Origin: Rickettsia conorii
Lineage (GTDB): Bacteria; Pseudomonadota; Alphaproteobacteria; Rickettsiales; Rickettsiaceae
Assembly (NCBI GenBank): GCA_020726135.1
Contig: DYTE01000005.1
Span: forward strand, 433 to 60,369
Direction of reading: 5' to 3'
Length of the DNA: 59,937 nt
Shown here: piece after piece, positions 1 through 8,304 of the stretch
How positions within the stretch are numbered: the first letter of the stretch is position 1
Layout of the letters: every line of letters starts with the position of its first letter
Position numbers and translations under genes: made by a program
Notes under the pieces: generated by a model
Told to the model about the DNA's origin: nothing
The model's input: the letters and a program-made list of their open reading frames with translations, nothing else
Databases searched by the model: none

Positions 1-33
1 TCTATTGAAGAATTGCTGAAACTAAAGCCTTAA
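1..33 (+). pseudogene. 3' end of an upstream Rpn-family nuclease gene (cut by window edge)
   Basis: The window opens inside a reading frame coding SIEELLKLKP then TAA. This is identical to the last ten codons of the complete Rpn-type gene at 96-992, so it is the tail of a tandem paralogue whose body lies outside the window. Whether that copy is intact cannot be seen. Confidence 0.75.
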
Positions 34-55
34 GTAAAGAATATATGTTAAAAAT
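1..55. repeat. 55-bp direct repeat, left copy (Rpn gene end plus mdh start)
   Basis: Bases 1-55 are identical to 960-1014. The repeat covers the last codons of the Rpn gene, the 11-base spacer and the first eleven bases of mdh (ATG at 45). Beyond base 55 the copies diverge and this copy meets a TAA after four codons, so it is a dead copy of the mdh start left by a tandem duplication of about 959 bp. Confidence 0.9.
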
Positions 56-95
56 GTAAATATAGATCAAACATAATAAAAATTAAAGGTAATAT

Positions 96-992
96 ATGGG
101 TAGCAAAACATTAGTATCACTTGATTATGCAATTAAATATCTACTTAAAGATAAAGGCAATTATGAAATAGTTGAAGCTTTTATTTCTGCAGTACTACAA
201 GATGCTGGATATGGTGCTGTAAAAATTAAGGCTTTACTTGAAAGTGAAAGTAATAAAGAATCTAGAGAATTAAAACGTAGTGTTGCTGATGTTATTGTTG
301 AGGATAATAATGGGCATAAATATATTGTAGAAATAGATCGCTCATATACTAATATGTTCCTTCATAAAGCTTGTTTTAATAGTTGTAGATTAATTACAGA
401 CAGTCTCCTTGCAGCCGAGGATTACACTAGTATCAAGAAAATATTTCATATTAATTTATTATATTTTCCATATTCAGATATGAAATCGCCATTATATCAT
501 GGTAGAACTATTTTTACTGAGATGGCTAGTAATGAAGTGATGCACATGCATATTGGCGATATGAGTGGTAAAATATTTGATTTATATAATATATTTCCAG
601 AATATTTTATAATTTCAATACCTCTCTTTAATGATATTATTAAAAAAGAAATAGACGAATGGTTATATTTTGCTAAATATTCCGAAGTTAGAGATGATTT
701 CAAGTCACCTTATATGAAGAAACTTACAGATCGTTTAAGCATATTGAAAATGAGCAATGATGAATTAGAAGCATATCGTAACCATATGAGCGAATCGTTA
801 AAGGAACGGGATTATATTATCTCAGCTGAAGAAAAAGGTAGAATAGAAGGTAGAATAGAAGGAGAAGAAAAAGGTAGAATAGAAGAAAAAATAGAATTAG
901 CAAAAAAAATGTTTGCAAAAAATAAATCAATAGATGAAATTCATGATCTTACAGAATTATCTATTGAAGAATTGCTGAAACTAAAGCCTTAA
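96..992 (+). CDS. Rpn-family recombination-promoting nuclease / PD-(D/E)XK 'transposase'
   Basis: 298 residues. The N-terminal half matches the Rpn/PDDEXK family: a hydrophobic stretch ending in D65, a turn, then VEID with E79 and D81, in the place of the family's usual D...ExQ/K catalytic core. The C-terminus is a charged helical tail built of GRIEG-type repeats (residues about 248-264), typical of this family. Known members promote RecA-independent recombination in vitro; their role in Rickettsiales is unclear. No terminal inverted repeats are seen, so it is not a classical insertion sequence. The start is the ATG that follows GGTAATAT. A second copy ends at base 33. The D in place of Q/K at the last catalytic position makes activity uncertain. 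Confidence 0.85.
   Translation: MGSKTLVSLDYAIKYLLKDKGNYEIVEAFISAVLQDAGYGAVKIKALLESESNKESRELKRSVADVIVEDNNGHKYIVEIDRSYTNMFLHKACFNSCRLITDSLLAAEDYTSIKKIFHINLLYFPYSDMKSPLYHGRTIFTEMASNEVMHMHIGDMSGKIFDLYNIFPEYFIISIPLFNDIIKKEIDEWLYFAKYSEVRDDFKSPYMKKLTDRLSILKMSNDELEAYRNHMSESLKERDYIISAEEKGRIEGRIEGEEKGRIEEKIELAKKMFAKNKSIDEIHDLTELSIEELLKLKP
837..884. repeat. 12-bp repeats in the Rpn C-terminal tail
   Basis: The 12-mer GGTAGAATAGAA (coding GRIE) occurs at 837-848, 849-860 and 873-884, with the related 12-mer GGAGAAGAAAAA at 861-872. Such in-frame repeats can expand or contract by slippage and explain variable tail lengths in this protein family. Confidence 0.9.
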
Positions 993-1014
993 GTAAAGAA
1001 TATATGTTAAAAAT
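960..1014. repeat. 55-bp direct repeat, right copy (Rpn gene end plus functional mdh start)
   Basis: Identical to bases 1-55. Here the reading frame that begins at the internal ATG (1004) continues into the full mdh gene, so this is the ancestral, functional junction. Confidence 0.9.
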
Positions 1015-1921
1015 TTCATTGATTGGTGCTGGTAATATAGGTAGTACTATAGCACATTTACTGAGCTTAAATAATATTGCAAATGTTGTGATGTTTGATA
1101 TTACAGATGGTTTACCTCAAGGTAGAGCTCTTGATATTATGCAATCATCTGCTCTTAATAATTGTAATATTAATATCAAAGGTACTAATGATTATAGTGA
1201 TATAGAAAATTCTGATATTATAGTTGTAACATCAGGTAGTCCTCGTAAACCAGGTATGACTCGTGATGATTTATTAAATATTAATAGTGAAATCATCAAA
1301 ACTGTAGCAATGAATATTAAAAAATATAGTTCTAATAGTTTTATTATTGTTGTCACTAATCCTTTAGATATTATGGTAAGTCTAATGTTTAATGAGCTAA
1401 CAATTGCAAAAAATAAAATTGTTGGTATGGCTGGATCTTTAGATAGTGCAAGATTTAGCTATTTTTTAGCTGAAGAATTCAATGTTTCTTATGAAAATGT
1501 ATCTTCTATGGTAATTGGTTCTCATAATGATAAAATGCTTCCATTAGTTAGATATGCAACTATTAATGCTATTCCAATTATGGAGCTAGTAAATTTAGGT
1601 TTTTCATCTAAATCTAATATAGATAAAATAGTGGAACGTACAAAAACAGCTGGTGTTGAAATAGTAAATTTACTTAAAAATGGATCAGCCTATTATAGTC
1701 CAGCATTTTCATGCGTTGAAATCATAGAAGCCTATTTAAGAAATAAACGAAAAATAATTCCATGTAGTGTATATTTACAAAATCTTTATGGTGTTAATGA
1801 TATTTTTGCAGGCGTTCCTGTTATTATCGGTCGTAATGGTATTGAAAAGATTATTGAGTTAAATCTTAATAATGAAGAACAAATATTATTTAAATCATCA
1901 ATTGATTCTATATATAAATAA
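1004..1921 (+). CDS. mdh: malate dehydrogenase
   Basis: 305 residues, close to the length of LDH-like bacterial malate dehydrogenases. It oxidises malate to oxaloacetate with NAD in the TCA cycle. Visible signatures are the Rossmann loop GAGNIGS at residues 8-14, the acidic D that follows strand 2 (MFDITDG), the substrate loop RKPGMTR near residue 81, VTNPLD, and the catalytic histidine in GSHNDKMLP, where most relatives have GGHGD. The gene starts 11 bases after the Rpn stop with no clear Shine-Dalgarno; the alignment to MDH N-termini supports this ATG. Its first eleven bases are duplicated at 45-55. Confidence 0.93.
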   Translation: MLKISLIGAGNIGSTIAHLLSLNNIANVVMFDITDGLPQGRALDIMQSSALNNCNINIKGTNDYSDIENSDIIVVTSGSPRKPGMTRDDLLNINSEIIKTVAMNIKKYSSNSFIIVVTNPLDIMVSLMFNELTIAKNKIVGMAGSLDSARFSYFLAEEFNVSYENVSSMVIGSHNDKMLPLVRYATINAIPIMELVNLGFSSKSNIDKIVERTKTAGVEIVNLLKNGSAYYSPAFSCVEIIEAYLRNKRKIIPCSVYLQNLYGVNDIFAGVPVIIGRNGIEKIIELNLNNEEQILFKSSIDSIYK

Positions 1922-2085
1922 ACAACCTACCTTACTAGTTAATTCAATAATTACTTGTTTAAGCTTAAATATCAAAGCCTTAGCTGATCTTTATAACAAA
2001 TATACTAATATATATTTAGACAAATATATCACATAATCAAGAAAAAATATAAAATAATTAATTTTAATTAACTTTCTAAAATTAT

Positions 2086-2113
2086 TTGTTTGTATTTTAT
2101 CTGTAAATATTAT
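2086..2113 (+). promoter_or_regulatory. candidate promoter for the SCPU cluster
   Basis: TTGTTT (2086-2091), a 16-base spacer and TATTAT (2108-2113) lie about 45 bases upstream of the first SCPU gene, in the 238-base gap that follows mdh. The match is good but AT-rich DNA gives many such hits. Confidence 0.35.
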
Positions 2114-2159
2114 TAAATAATTAATACAAATTTTAATAATCTAATAAAGAGGTAATTAT

Positions 2160-2660
2160 ATGATAAAGAAATATCTATCTTTTCTTTATTTATTTAGCCA
2201 AATGATTCTTTTAACATTTTCAGGAGTTGCAACTACTTATGCTACTAATGGTACATTTCAAGTAACAATGAGTGTGTTAGGAGAATGTACAGTTTCAGGA
2301 GGCGCTTTAAACTTTGGTGCATATGAAAGTGGAAATCCAGCAAATACTGGCGTTACAACATCTACTACAATCAATGTTAATTGTAGTGGTCAAAGAAATT
2401 TTACATTACAAGTATTAAATGGTACAAATGATCTGGGGCAAAATTTTATCCATCAAATGAGTCATGGGACTGCTACAGATAAATTACAATATATTGTAGA
2501 TAAACAGACAATTGCAACATCAACAACAGCTGGCCAAGCATTTGATTGGACAGGGACAGGTATGCAAGATTGTCAATTATATGCTTTATTATTTGGTGGA
2601 CAAAATGTAACTTCAGGCGCTTATTCTGATACATTGACTCTACAATTAACGATTAATTAA
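2160..2660 (+). CDS. secreted spore coat U (SCPU) domain protein, copy 1
   Basis: 166 residues. An N-terminal signal peptide (K-K, hydrophobic core to about residue 28, cut after TYA) is followed by one SCPU/pilin-like beta domain: first cysteine in GECTV, the NFGAY motif, second cysteine in VNCSG, and a terminal GAYSDTLTLQLTI strand. SCPU domains are otherwise subunits of Csu-type chaperone-usher pili or secreted coat proteins; function here is unknown. It shares with the next two genes the GGTAATTA box before ATG and an MIKKY...FLYL leader, so the three arose by tandem duplication. Confidence 0.85.
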   Translation: MIKKYLSFLYLFSQMILLTFSGVATTYATNGTFQVTMSVLGECTVSGGALNFGAYESGNPANTGVTTSTTINVNCSGQRNFTLQVLNGTNDLGQNFIHQMSHGTATDKLQYIVDKQTIATSTTAGQAFDWTGTGMQDCQLYALLFGGQNVTSGAYSDTLTLQLTIN

Positions 2661-2698
2661 TTTTAAAAAATATATTAACAATTATAATAGGTAATTAT

Positions 2699-3226
2699 AT
2701 GATAAAGAAATATTTTTCTTTTCTCTATTTACTGGTCCAAATGACCTTACTAAATACTATTAATATTTCTAATATTATGGCTAATCATCCTACAGGACAA
2801 TTAAATGTAACACTTACAGCCACTGCTGTTTGTACATTAACTCTTAATGATGTTATATTTCCGAGTCTTTCATCAACTGGATTAGCAAATCAGGACGTTA
2901 CATCTACTATGAACGGTCTTGTAAGATGTAGCCCTGGTATAACTTATTATGTAGGAATTAATGATGCAGTTGATGGTCAAGGTACTCGTAATATGACATC
3001 AATGAATGATCCATCACAACTATTAAATTATAGAATTTACACAGAGTCTGGATATGCAAATCTTTGGCCTAATGTAACAGCTTCACAAACTGATCCTAAT
3101 ACATCTTATTTATCTACAGCTGGTGGAGATACATTATATATGTATCTTAAAATACCTTCACAACCAAATATTATGCCAGGTACATATACAGATATTGTTA
3201 CAGTAACTCTAACAATAGGCGCTTAG
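2699..3226 (+). CDS. secreted SCPU domain protein, copy 2
   Basis: 175 residues, 38 bases after copy 1. A signal peptide of about 28 residues is followed by an SCPU domain: VCTLTLNDVIF (first Cys), VRCSPG (second Cys), a middle block with LLNYRIYTESGY and NLWP, and a C-terminal PGTYTDIVTVTLTI strand. The LNYRIY and GTYTD signatures are the most diagnostic for the family. It is much diverged from copy 1 in the mature part but keeps the same leader and ribosome-binding context. Confidence 0.88.
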   Translation: MIKKYFSFLYLLVQMTLLNTINISNIMANHPTGQLNVTLTATAVCTLTLNDVIFPSLSSTGLANQDVTSTMNGLVRCSPGITYYVGINDAVDGQGTRNMTSMNDPSQLLNYRIYTESGYANLWPNVTASQTDPNTSYLSTAGGDTLYMYLKIPSQPNIMPGTYTDIVTVTLTIGA

Positions 3227-3273
3227 TATAAATTTTTAAATTTTAATAAATATATAATTAAAAAGAGGTAATT

Positions 3274-3789
3274 ATGGTAAAGAAATATCTATACTTTCTT
3301 TATTTGTTTATACAATCAATTATAATAACTAATCCATTTGTAGCAACCGCTAGTAGTCATACAGTTCAAGCGACTGTTAATGTTTCAACTTTTTGCTCAA
3401 TTAATGTTTCTCCATTAAATTTTGGTAGCTTTAATACAACAGCGATGGATAATGCTACTATTTCAGCTAATAGTAATATCGATTTAACATGTACTACTGG
3501 TACTGATTTTGTAATAGGAATAGGTGCTAGTGGATTAGGTGGTCAATATATAGGTGGTTCTGGTCGTAACCTAACTTATACTAATCCTAATACTAATACC
3601 ACACACTTCATAGCGTTTGAATTATATAGAGATCCAACTTATCAAAATATTTTTGCAAGCCTTGGTTCTACACAACACGCTGTTGCAGGTAGTACTACTA
3701 TACCAGTATATGGTAAAATTACCAACCAAACTGGTATATATCCAGGAATATATACTGATAGCTTAATTGTTACAGTAGATGTATTATAA
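3274..3789 (+). CDS. secreted SCPU domain protein, copy 3
   Basis: 171 residues with signal peptide (MVKKY start, cut near ATA-SSH). The SCPU domain shows FCSINVSPLNFGSF (first Cys), LTCTTG (second Cys), a middle block with IAFELYRDPTY, and the closing YPGIYTDSLIVTV strand. A strong GAGGT precedes the ATG. This is the last gene of the cluster; a hairpin follows 9 bases after the stop. No usher, chaperone or adhesin gene is found next to the cluster. Confidence 0.87.
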   Translation: MVKKYLYFLYLFIQSIIITNPFVATASSHTVQATVNVSTFCSINVSPLNFGSFNTTAMDNATISANSNIDLTCTTGTDFVIGIGASGLGGQYIGGSGRNLTYTNPNTNTTHFIAFELYRDPTYQNIFASLGSTQHAVAGSTTIPVYGKITNQTGIYPGIYTDSLIVTVDVL

Positions 3790-3797
3790 TTATGTTA

Positions 3798-3825
3798 AAC
3801 TAGGTTAAGTTAAATTAACCTAGTT
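3798..3825 (+). terminator. hairpin after SCPU cluster
   Basis: Perfect 11-base inverted repeat AACTAGGTTAA / TTAACCTAGTT around a 6-base loop, starting 9 bases past the last SCPU stop. No clear T-run follows, so it may be an mRNA-stabilising or weak termination hairpin. Confidence 0.5.
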
Positions 3826-3924
3826 AACTCAACAATTTATATTCAAAATCTCTCAATAAAATTTTATTTTTTTAAAAATTCATGTATAGTTTAATATTAA
3901 ATAAATCAATTTATATTAGTTTAT

Positions 3925-5070
3925 ATGGAATCACATAATAAAAAATATAATATTTTACAAATATTACCAACATTAATTAGCGGTGGTGTTGAGCGCGGAA
4001 CTATTGAAATAGTAAAATACTTGAAACAATATGGTCATAATCCAATTGTTATTTCAGCTGGTGGCAATTTAGTACAGAGTTTGAATAAAAATGGCATACT
4101 ACATATTAAACTACCTGTAAATAGCAAGAATCCTTTTACAATCTATAAAAATAATAAATTAATTGCACAAATTATTAAAGATCATAATATAGAATTAGTA
4201 CATACAGAAGCAAGAATAAGCGCTTGGAGTTGTTATTTTGCAGTAAAAAAACTTAAAATAAAATTTTTAACAACTTTTCATGGAATATATAAAATAGATA
4301 ATTTTTTTCAAAAATTATATAATTCTATCATGTTTAAATCCTCTAAAATTATAGCTGTATCAAATTTTGTTAAGAAACATATTATAGAATCATATTACAT
4401 AGAACAAGATAAAATAGAAGTAATTCATATGGGAGCTGATCCACAATATTTTAGTCAGGATCTCGTTACAAATGAACAATTAATTTCATGTAGAAAAAAA
4501 TATAATATTCCAACAGATTTACCTGTTATATTGTTGCCAGCAAGAATGACAAAATGGAAAGGACATGATATTTTAGTTAAGGCTATAGAAGAAATAAGAG
4601 ATATTGAATGTTATTGTTTAATGGTTGGTGATATATCAAAACATTGTGAATATGTTGCTTCTATCAAAGACCTAATCTCAAGAAAAAAATTACAAAATAA
4701 AATTCAAATTTTTGGGAGTGATAATGATATGTTACCACTCTACGCTTTATCAGATATTGTTATATCCACTTCTATTGAACCAGAATCATTCTCTAGAACA
4801 ATGATAGAATCTCAACTAATGAAAAAACTAGTTATAGCTACTAATCTTGGCTCAACTTTAGAAACTATTATAGATAATAAAACAGGATATTATATTCCAT
4901 ATAACGATCATATGGCTTTAGCAAAAAAAATTAAATTCTGTATATCAATCCTTGGAAGCGCTGAAGCAGCAATCATTCAAAATAGTGCAAGGCAACATGT
5001 TATTCAAAATTTTTCTATTGATCTTATGGTTAGTAAAATATTAGATTTATATAGTAAAATATGCAAATAA
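3925..5070 (+). CDS. glycosyltransferase, GT4 family (GT-B fold)
   Basis: 381 residues. The N-terminal acceptor domain has the ILPTLISGGVERGTIE glycine loop, typical of GT4 enzymes. The C-terminal donor-binding domain has PARMTKWKGHDILVKAI and the EX7E-type motif within EPESFSRTMIE, followed by LVIATNLGSTLETI. It probably adds a sugar from a nucleotide donor to a surface glycan or lipid on the cytosolic face of the membrane; the substrate cannot be told. It overlaps the next gene by 10 bases, so it seems co-transcribed with the hemD-like gene. Confidence 0.85.
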   Translation: MESHNKKYNILQILPTLISGGVERGTIEIVKYLKQYGHNPIVISAGGNLVQSLNKNGILHIKLPVNSKNPFTIYKNNKLIAQIIKDHNIELVHTEARISAWSCYFAVKKLKIKFLTTFHGIYKIDNFFQKLYNSIMFKSSKIIAVSNFVKKHIIESYYIEQDKIEVIHMGADPQYFSQDLVTNEQLISCRKKYNIPTDLPVILLPARMTKWKGHDILVKAIEEIRDIECYCLMVGDISKHCEYVASIKDLISRKKLQNKIQIFGSDNDMLPLYALSDIVISTSIEPESFSRTMIESQLMKKLVIATNLGSTLETIIDNKTGYYIPYNDHMALAKKIKFCISILGSAEAAIIQNSARQHVIQNFSIDLMVSKILDLYSKICK

Positions 5071-5801
5071 CTAAAAAACTCTTATTATTACAATCTAGTA
5101 TTGATAATCAATATTTAATAAGATATTTTAATATGATTAACAAAAAACATTTTAAACTAGAAATAATTAATTATCCAATAGTGGAATATTTAAATTTAAA
5201 TTTACAATATGAGAATATAATAAATTATGATAATCTTATTATTGATAGTTTAATTGGTTTTGCATATATAGAATCATTAATGTCAAAATATAGTTTTTTA
5301 CATTCATCTATGATGTTGAAAAAAAAATTATGGATGGTTAATTTATTTGATAATGCAGAATTAATTGTAAAAAATCATAATATGATTAGACATAATGCAA
5401 AAAATATTTGCGAAATGATTAATATCATACCAAAAGAATTTTATACAAATACTCTATTTTTATCATCTGAACATTATGATACAAAAAAACTTCCAGAAAT
5501 GATAAAAATACATAATATTTTTAAAAAAATTTATATTAATCAACTGGACAATCTAGAGATCATTTCTAATAATATTTCTTATATATTACTTCCTAATAAA
5601 GAAATATCTAGTAATTTTATAAGATTATTGCAAGAGAAAAATTTATTTATATATTTGCAAGATGTGATTATCATTACTTATGATAATGAAATTACAGAAA
5701 TAGTTTCACCATTTTTTAAAAAAATTATTTGTTCAAATGCAAAAAATATTATAGATCTATCTAAATCATTATATGAACATATGAATTTTAGTATGAATTA
5801 A
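5061..5801 (+). CDS. hemD: probable uroporphyrinogen-III synthase, highly diverged
   Basis: 246 residues, normal HemD length. HemD proteins are among the least conserved haem enzymes and this one has little recognisable sequence. The call rests on two things: the pattern of an alternating alpha/beta two-domain protein (for example IYINQLDNLEIISNNISYILLPN and later IIITYDNEITEIV), and the gene order, since in alphaproteobacteria hemD is followed by a mitofilin-like gene and hemY, as here. The usual upstream hemC is replaced by a glycosyltransferase. The ring-closing step of uroporphyrinogen III synthesis is the expected function; decay is possible. Confidence 0.5.
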   Translation: MQITKKLLLLQSSIDNQYLIRYFNMINKKHFKLEIINYPIVEYLNLNLQYENIINYDNLIIDSLIGFAYIESLMSKYSFLHSSMMLKKKLWMVNLFDNAELIVKNHNMIRHNAKNICEMINIIPKEFYTNTLFLSSEHYDTKKLPEMIKIHNIFKKIYINQLDNLEIISNNISYILLPNKEISSNFIRLLQEKNLFIYLQDVIIITYDNEITEIVSPFFKKIICSNAKNIIDLSKSLYEHMNFSMN

Positions 5802-5802
5802 C

Positions 5803-6411
5803 ATGATAAAAAAATATATTTTTTCCATTATTATATTAATAATATTTATAATTGTTTTAATGGCATATCCACAATATTATCAAAAAATTGAATCATTTTT
5901 TTATGATAAGAACGAAATTGTTAAAGATAACAATATTAATGAACAGAAGTATAATGAAGTATTAGTGGATAATATAAAGCCTATTTCAACTAATATTTCT
6001 ATAGATAAATCTGATAAAAAAGAAACAGTAATATTCCATCAAAATATAGAATTATCTAATAATGAATCAAAATCTATTGAATATTTAAAATATTTAAATA
6101 TCATTATATTTAAATTTTTACAAGATATTAGCTTTACAGAAGAATTAGATTATTTACAAAAAATAAATCTAAATAACGCTAAAGAAATGAATTTAATAAT
6201 TCAAGATTTTGCTGAATATAATAAATTACTTAATATTCAACAAAATAATACAAGAATATTTCCTAAAAATTTTCTATTGTTAGAAAAATTTATAAAAATT
6301 GATAAAATTACTGATATAATTAAAAAACAGCAATTATTAAAACAAAAAATTATCTTTCAAATAAATAATATTTTTTATGTAAAAAATTTTTTGGGAGTAA
6401 ATCATGATTAG
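5803..6411 (+). CDS. mitofilin-like inner-membrane protein (COG4223-type)
   Basis: 202 residues. One N-terminal membrane anchor (residues 5-24) is followed by a short linker and a C-terminal domain. The stretch SFTEELDYLQKI, then FAEYNKLL and RIFPKNF, and the ending NNIFYVKNFLG follow the pattern of the C-terminal domain of bacterial mitofilin homologues (PFAEEL..., ...LVTVRRVG). The long coiled coil seen in other alphaproteobacteria is nearly absent, so this is a shortened version. It sits between hemD-like and hemY as in other alphaproteobacteria, one base after the former and overlapping the latter by 8 bases. Mitochondrial mitofilin (Mic60) shapes cristae; the bacterial role is less clear. 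Confidence 0.6.
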   Translation: MIKKYIFSIIILIIFIIVLMAYPQYYQKIESFFYDKNEIVKDNNINEQKYNEVLVDNIKPISTNISIDKSDKKETVIFHQNIELSNNESKSIEYLKYLNIIIFKFLQDISFTEELDYLQKINLNNAKEMNLIIQDFAEYNKLLNIQQNNTRIFPKNFLLLEKFIKIDKITDIIKKQQLLKQKIIFQINNIFYVKNFLGVNHD

Positions 6412-7291
6412 ATTATTTATAATATTGATTTCATTTCTACTTATATATTTTATACTAGGATCAATGTTAGAATTTGATACATTAATAAAATTCACCATTG
6501 CAAGCTATTATATTCAAATTACTTTATTTACTTTTCTTATATCAATAATAATATTAATATTAATCATTATCATTATTATTAATATTCTGTCTTATATATT
6601 TAAAATACCAAGAATGATAAAAGAATTTTTTTTGAAAAGGAGTGAATATAATCAAAAATATAAATTAATGGAAGCTTTATTTTTATGTATTATTAATGAT
6701 AATAAATCTATAAAATTAAAAAATAATTTGGATAAAAATTCGTTAAAAAAATATGATATTTTTTATAAATTTATAGAAGCAAATATTGAAAAAGATCCAA
6801 TAATCAAAATAACAAAATTTAAAAAACTGGAACATGTAAAAATATTTTTAAATTTTTCTTTACGAAAAATAATGCAAATATTTTATGATTTACATAATTA
6901 CAAAGAGTCAATAATTTATGCATCAAGATTATATGCAATTAATGAACGTGATATTGAAGCATTAGATATATTAATCTATTCATATGCATCTTTAAAATTA
7001 TGGAAAGATTTTTTATTTTTTTCTAAAAAAAGATTGTCTATTGATGCTAATAATAATGAGATTATGAAATATTATATTGATTATATCAATAATTTAAATA
7101 ATGATAATAATAAAGAAGAAGCCATAGATATTATTGAATATATTCTAAAATATTGGCCAAATAATGTAACATTATTAGAATTATATTGTGAGTTAAATGA
7201 TAATATTAATCAAAAAGTCAAAATAGTAAAACAAGCTTTAAGCTATAATAATTTTGATAAAATCATAAAATTATATGAAAATAATAAATAA
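6404..7291 (+). CDS. hemY: HemY-like membrane protein with TPR-type helices
   Basis: 295 residues. The N-terminus has the HemY layout: a first membrane helix (residues 2-20), a short loop ending in IASYYIQITLFTF, a second long membrane helix (about 38-66), then FKIPRMIKEFFLKR, which matches the conserved LRLPRRL segment. The rest is alpha-helical with TPR-like helix pairs (YAINERDIEALDILIYSYASL). It is shorter than the usual 390-500 residues, so some repeats are lost. HemY of this family is a conserved inner-membrane protein linked to haem operons but is not the protoporphyrinogen oxidase of the same name. Confidence 0.75.
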   Translation: MIRLFIILISFLLIYFILGSMLEFDTLIKFTIASYYIQITLFTFLISIIILILIIIIIINILSYIFKIPRMIKEFFLKRSEYNQKYKLMEALFLCIINDNKSIKLKNNLDKNSLKKYDIFYKFIEANIEKDPIIKITKFKKLEHVKIFLNFSLRKIMQIFYDLHNYKESIIYASRLYAINERDIEALDILIYSYASLKLWKDFLFFSKKRLSIDANNNEIMKYYIDYINNLNNDNNKEEAIDIIEYILKYWPNNVTLLELYCELNDNINQKVKIVKQALSYNNFDKIIKLYENNK

Positions 7292-7300
7292 TATTTATAT

Positions 7301-8302
7301 ATGAATCAATTATTAGAATATGTTTCTCCAATTATATTCATCATATTCAAAATTGTTGCAATTATTTTACCAATAATTTTATCAGTAGCTTATCTAACAC
7401 TTGCAGAGAGAAAAATTATTGGATTTATGCAATTACGTCTTGGACCTAATGTTGCTGGACCTTATGGTTTATTGCAGCCAATTGCTGATGCAATAAAACT
7501 TCTATCTAAAGAAATTATCATTCCTTCTAAATCTGATAAAATAGTTTTTATACTTGCACCTATAATAACATTTGTTTTTAGCCTAGTTGGTTGGGCTGTT
7601 ATTCCAGTATCTAAAGGAATAGCTCTATCTAACATTAATGTAGGAATAATGTATATTATGGCCATATCTATTCTTGGAACATACGGAATAATTTTAGCTG
7701 GCTGGGCAAGTAATTCTCGCTATGCATTTTTTGGAAGCATAAGGTCAGCTGCTCAAATGATTTCATATGAGTTACCGCTATGCATGGCTATTATATCTGT
7801 ATTATTAAGTACAGGAAGTCTTAATTTATCTGAAATTGTTGAACAGCAAAAATCTATGCCATATTGGAATGATTTATTATTAATGCCAATGGCTGGATTA
7901 TTTTTTATATGTTCTATTGCTGAAACTAACAGACTACCATTTGATATGCCGGAAGCTGAATCTGAATTAGTTGCAGGATATCATGTAGAATATTCTTCCT
8001 CACTTTTTGCATTATTTTTTTTAGGTGAATATGCTAATATGATAATGGTTAGTGCTATGACGACGACCTTATTTTTAGGAGGATATTTGCCGCCATTTAA
8101 TATTAGTTTTCTATATATAATACCAGGATTTATTTGGTTTGCTCTTAAAGTAAGTCTTTTATTATTTTGTTTTATATGGATTAGAGCAACATTACCAAGA
8201 TATAGATATGATCAATTAATGAATTTAAATTGGAAAATATTTTTACCATTTTCTCTTATATGGTTGATTATTTTATCTAATATTATTTTTTGGACAAGAT
8301 AA
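7301..8302 (+). CDS. nuoH: NADH-quinone oxidoreductase subunit H
   Basis: 333 residues, full length, with about eight membrane helices. Family signatures are [19 protein letters not shown] in helix 1-2, [21 protein letters not shown], and the acidic quinone-site loop [21 protein letters not shown]. NuoH forms the entry to the quinone chamber of respiratory complex I in the inner membrane. In most bacteria it lies between nuoG and nuoI; here it stands alone between hemY and mnmE, so complex I genes are dispersed. Starts 9 bases after hemY. Confidence 0.96.
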   Translation: MNQLLEYVSPIIFIIFKIVAIILPIILSVAYLTLAERKIIGFMQLRLGPNVAGPYGLLQPIADAIKLLSKEIIIPSKSDKIVFILAPIITFVFSLVGWAVIPVSKGIALSNINVGIMYIMAISILGTYGIILAGWASNSRYAFFGSIRSAAQMISYELPLCMAIISVLLSTGSLNLSEIVEQQKSMPYWNDLLLMPMAGLFFICSIAETNRLPFDMPEAESELVAGYHVEYSSSLFALFFLGEYANMIMVSAMTTTLFLGGYLPPFNISFLYIIPGFIWFALKVSLLLFCFIWIRATLPRYRYDQLMNLNWKIFLPFSLIWLIILSNIIFWTR

Positions 8303-8304
8303 AA

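Noticed and set aside
96-992. Rpn gene as part of a classical insertion sequence
   Set aside because: No terminal inverted repeats or target-site duplication; the 55-bp repeat is explained by tandem duplication.
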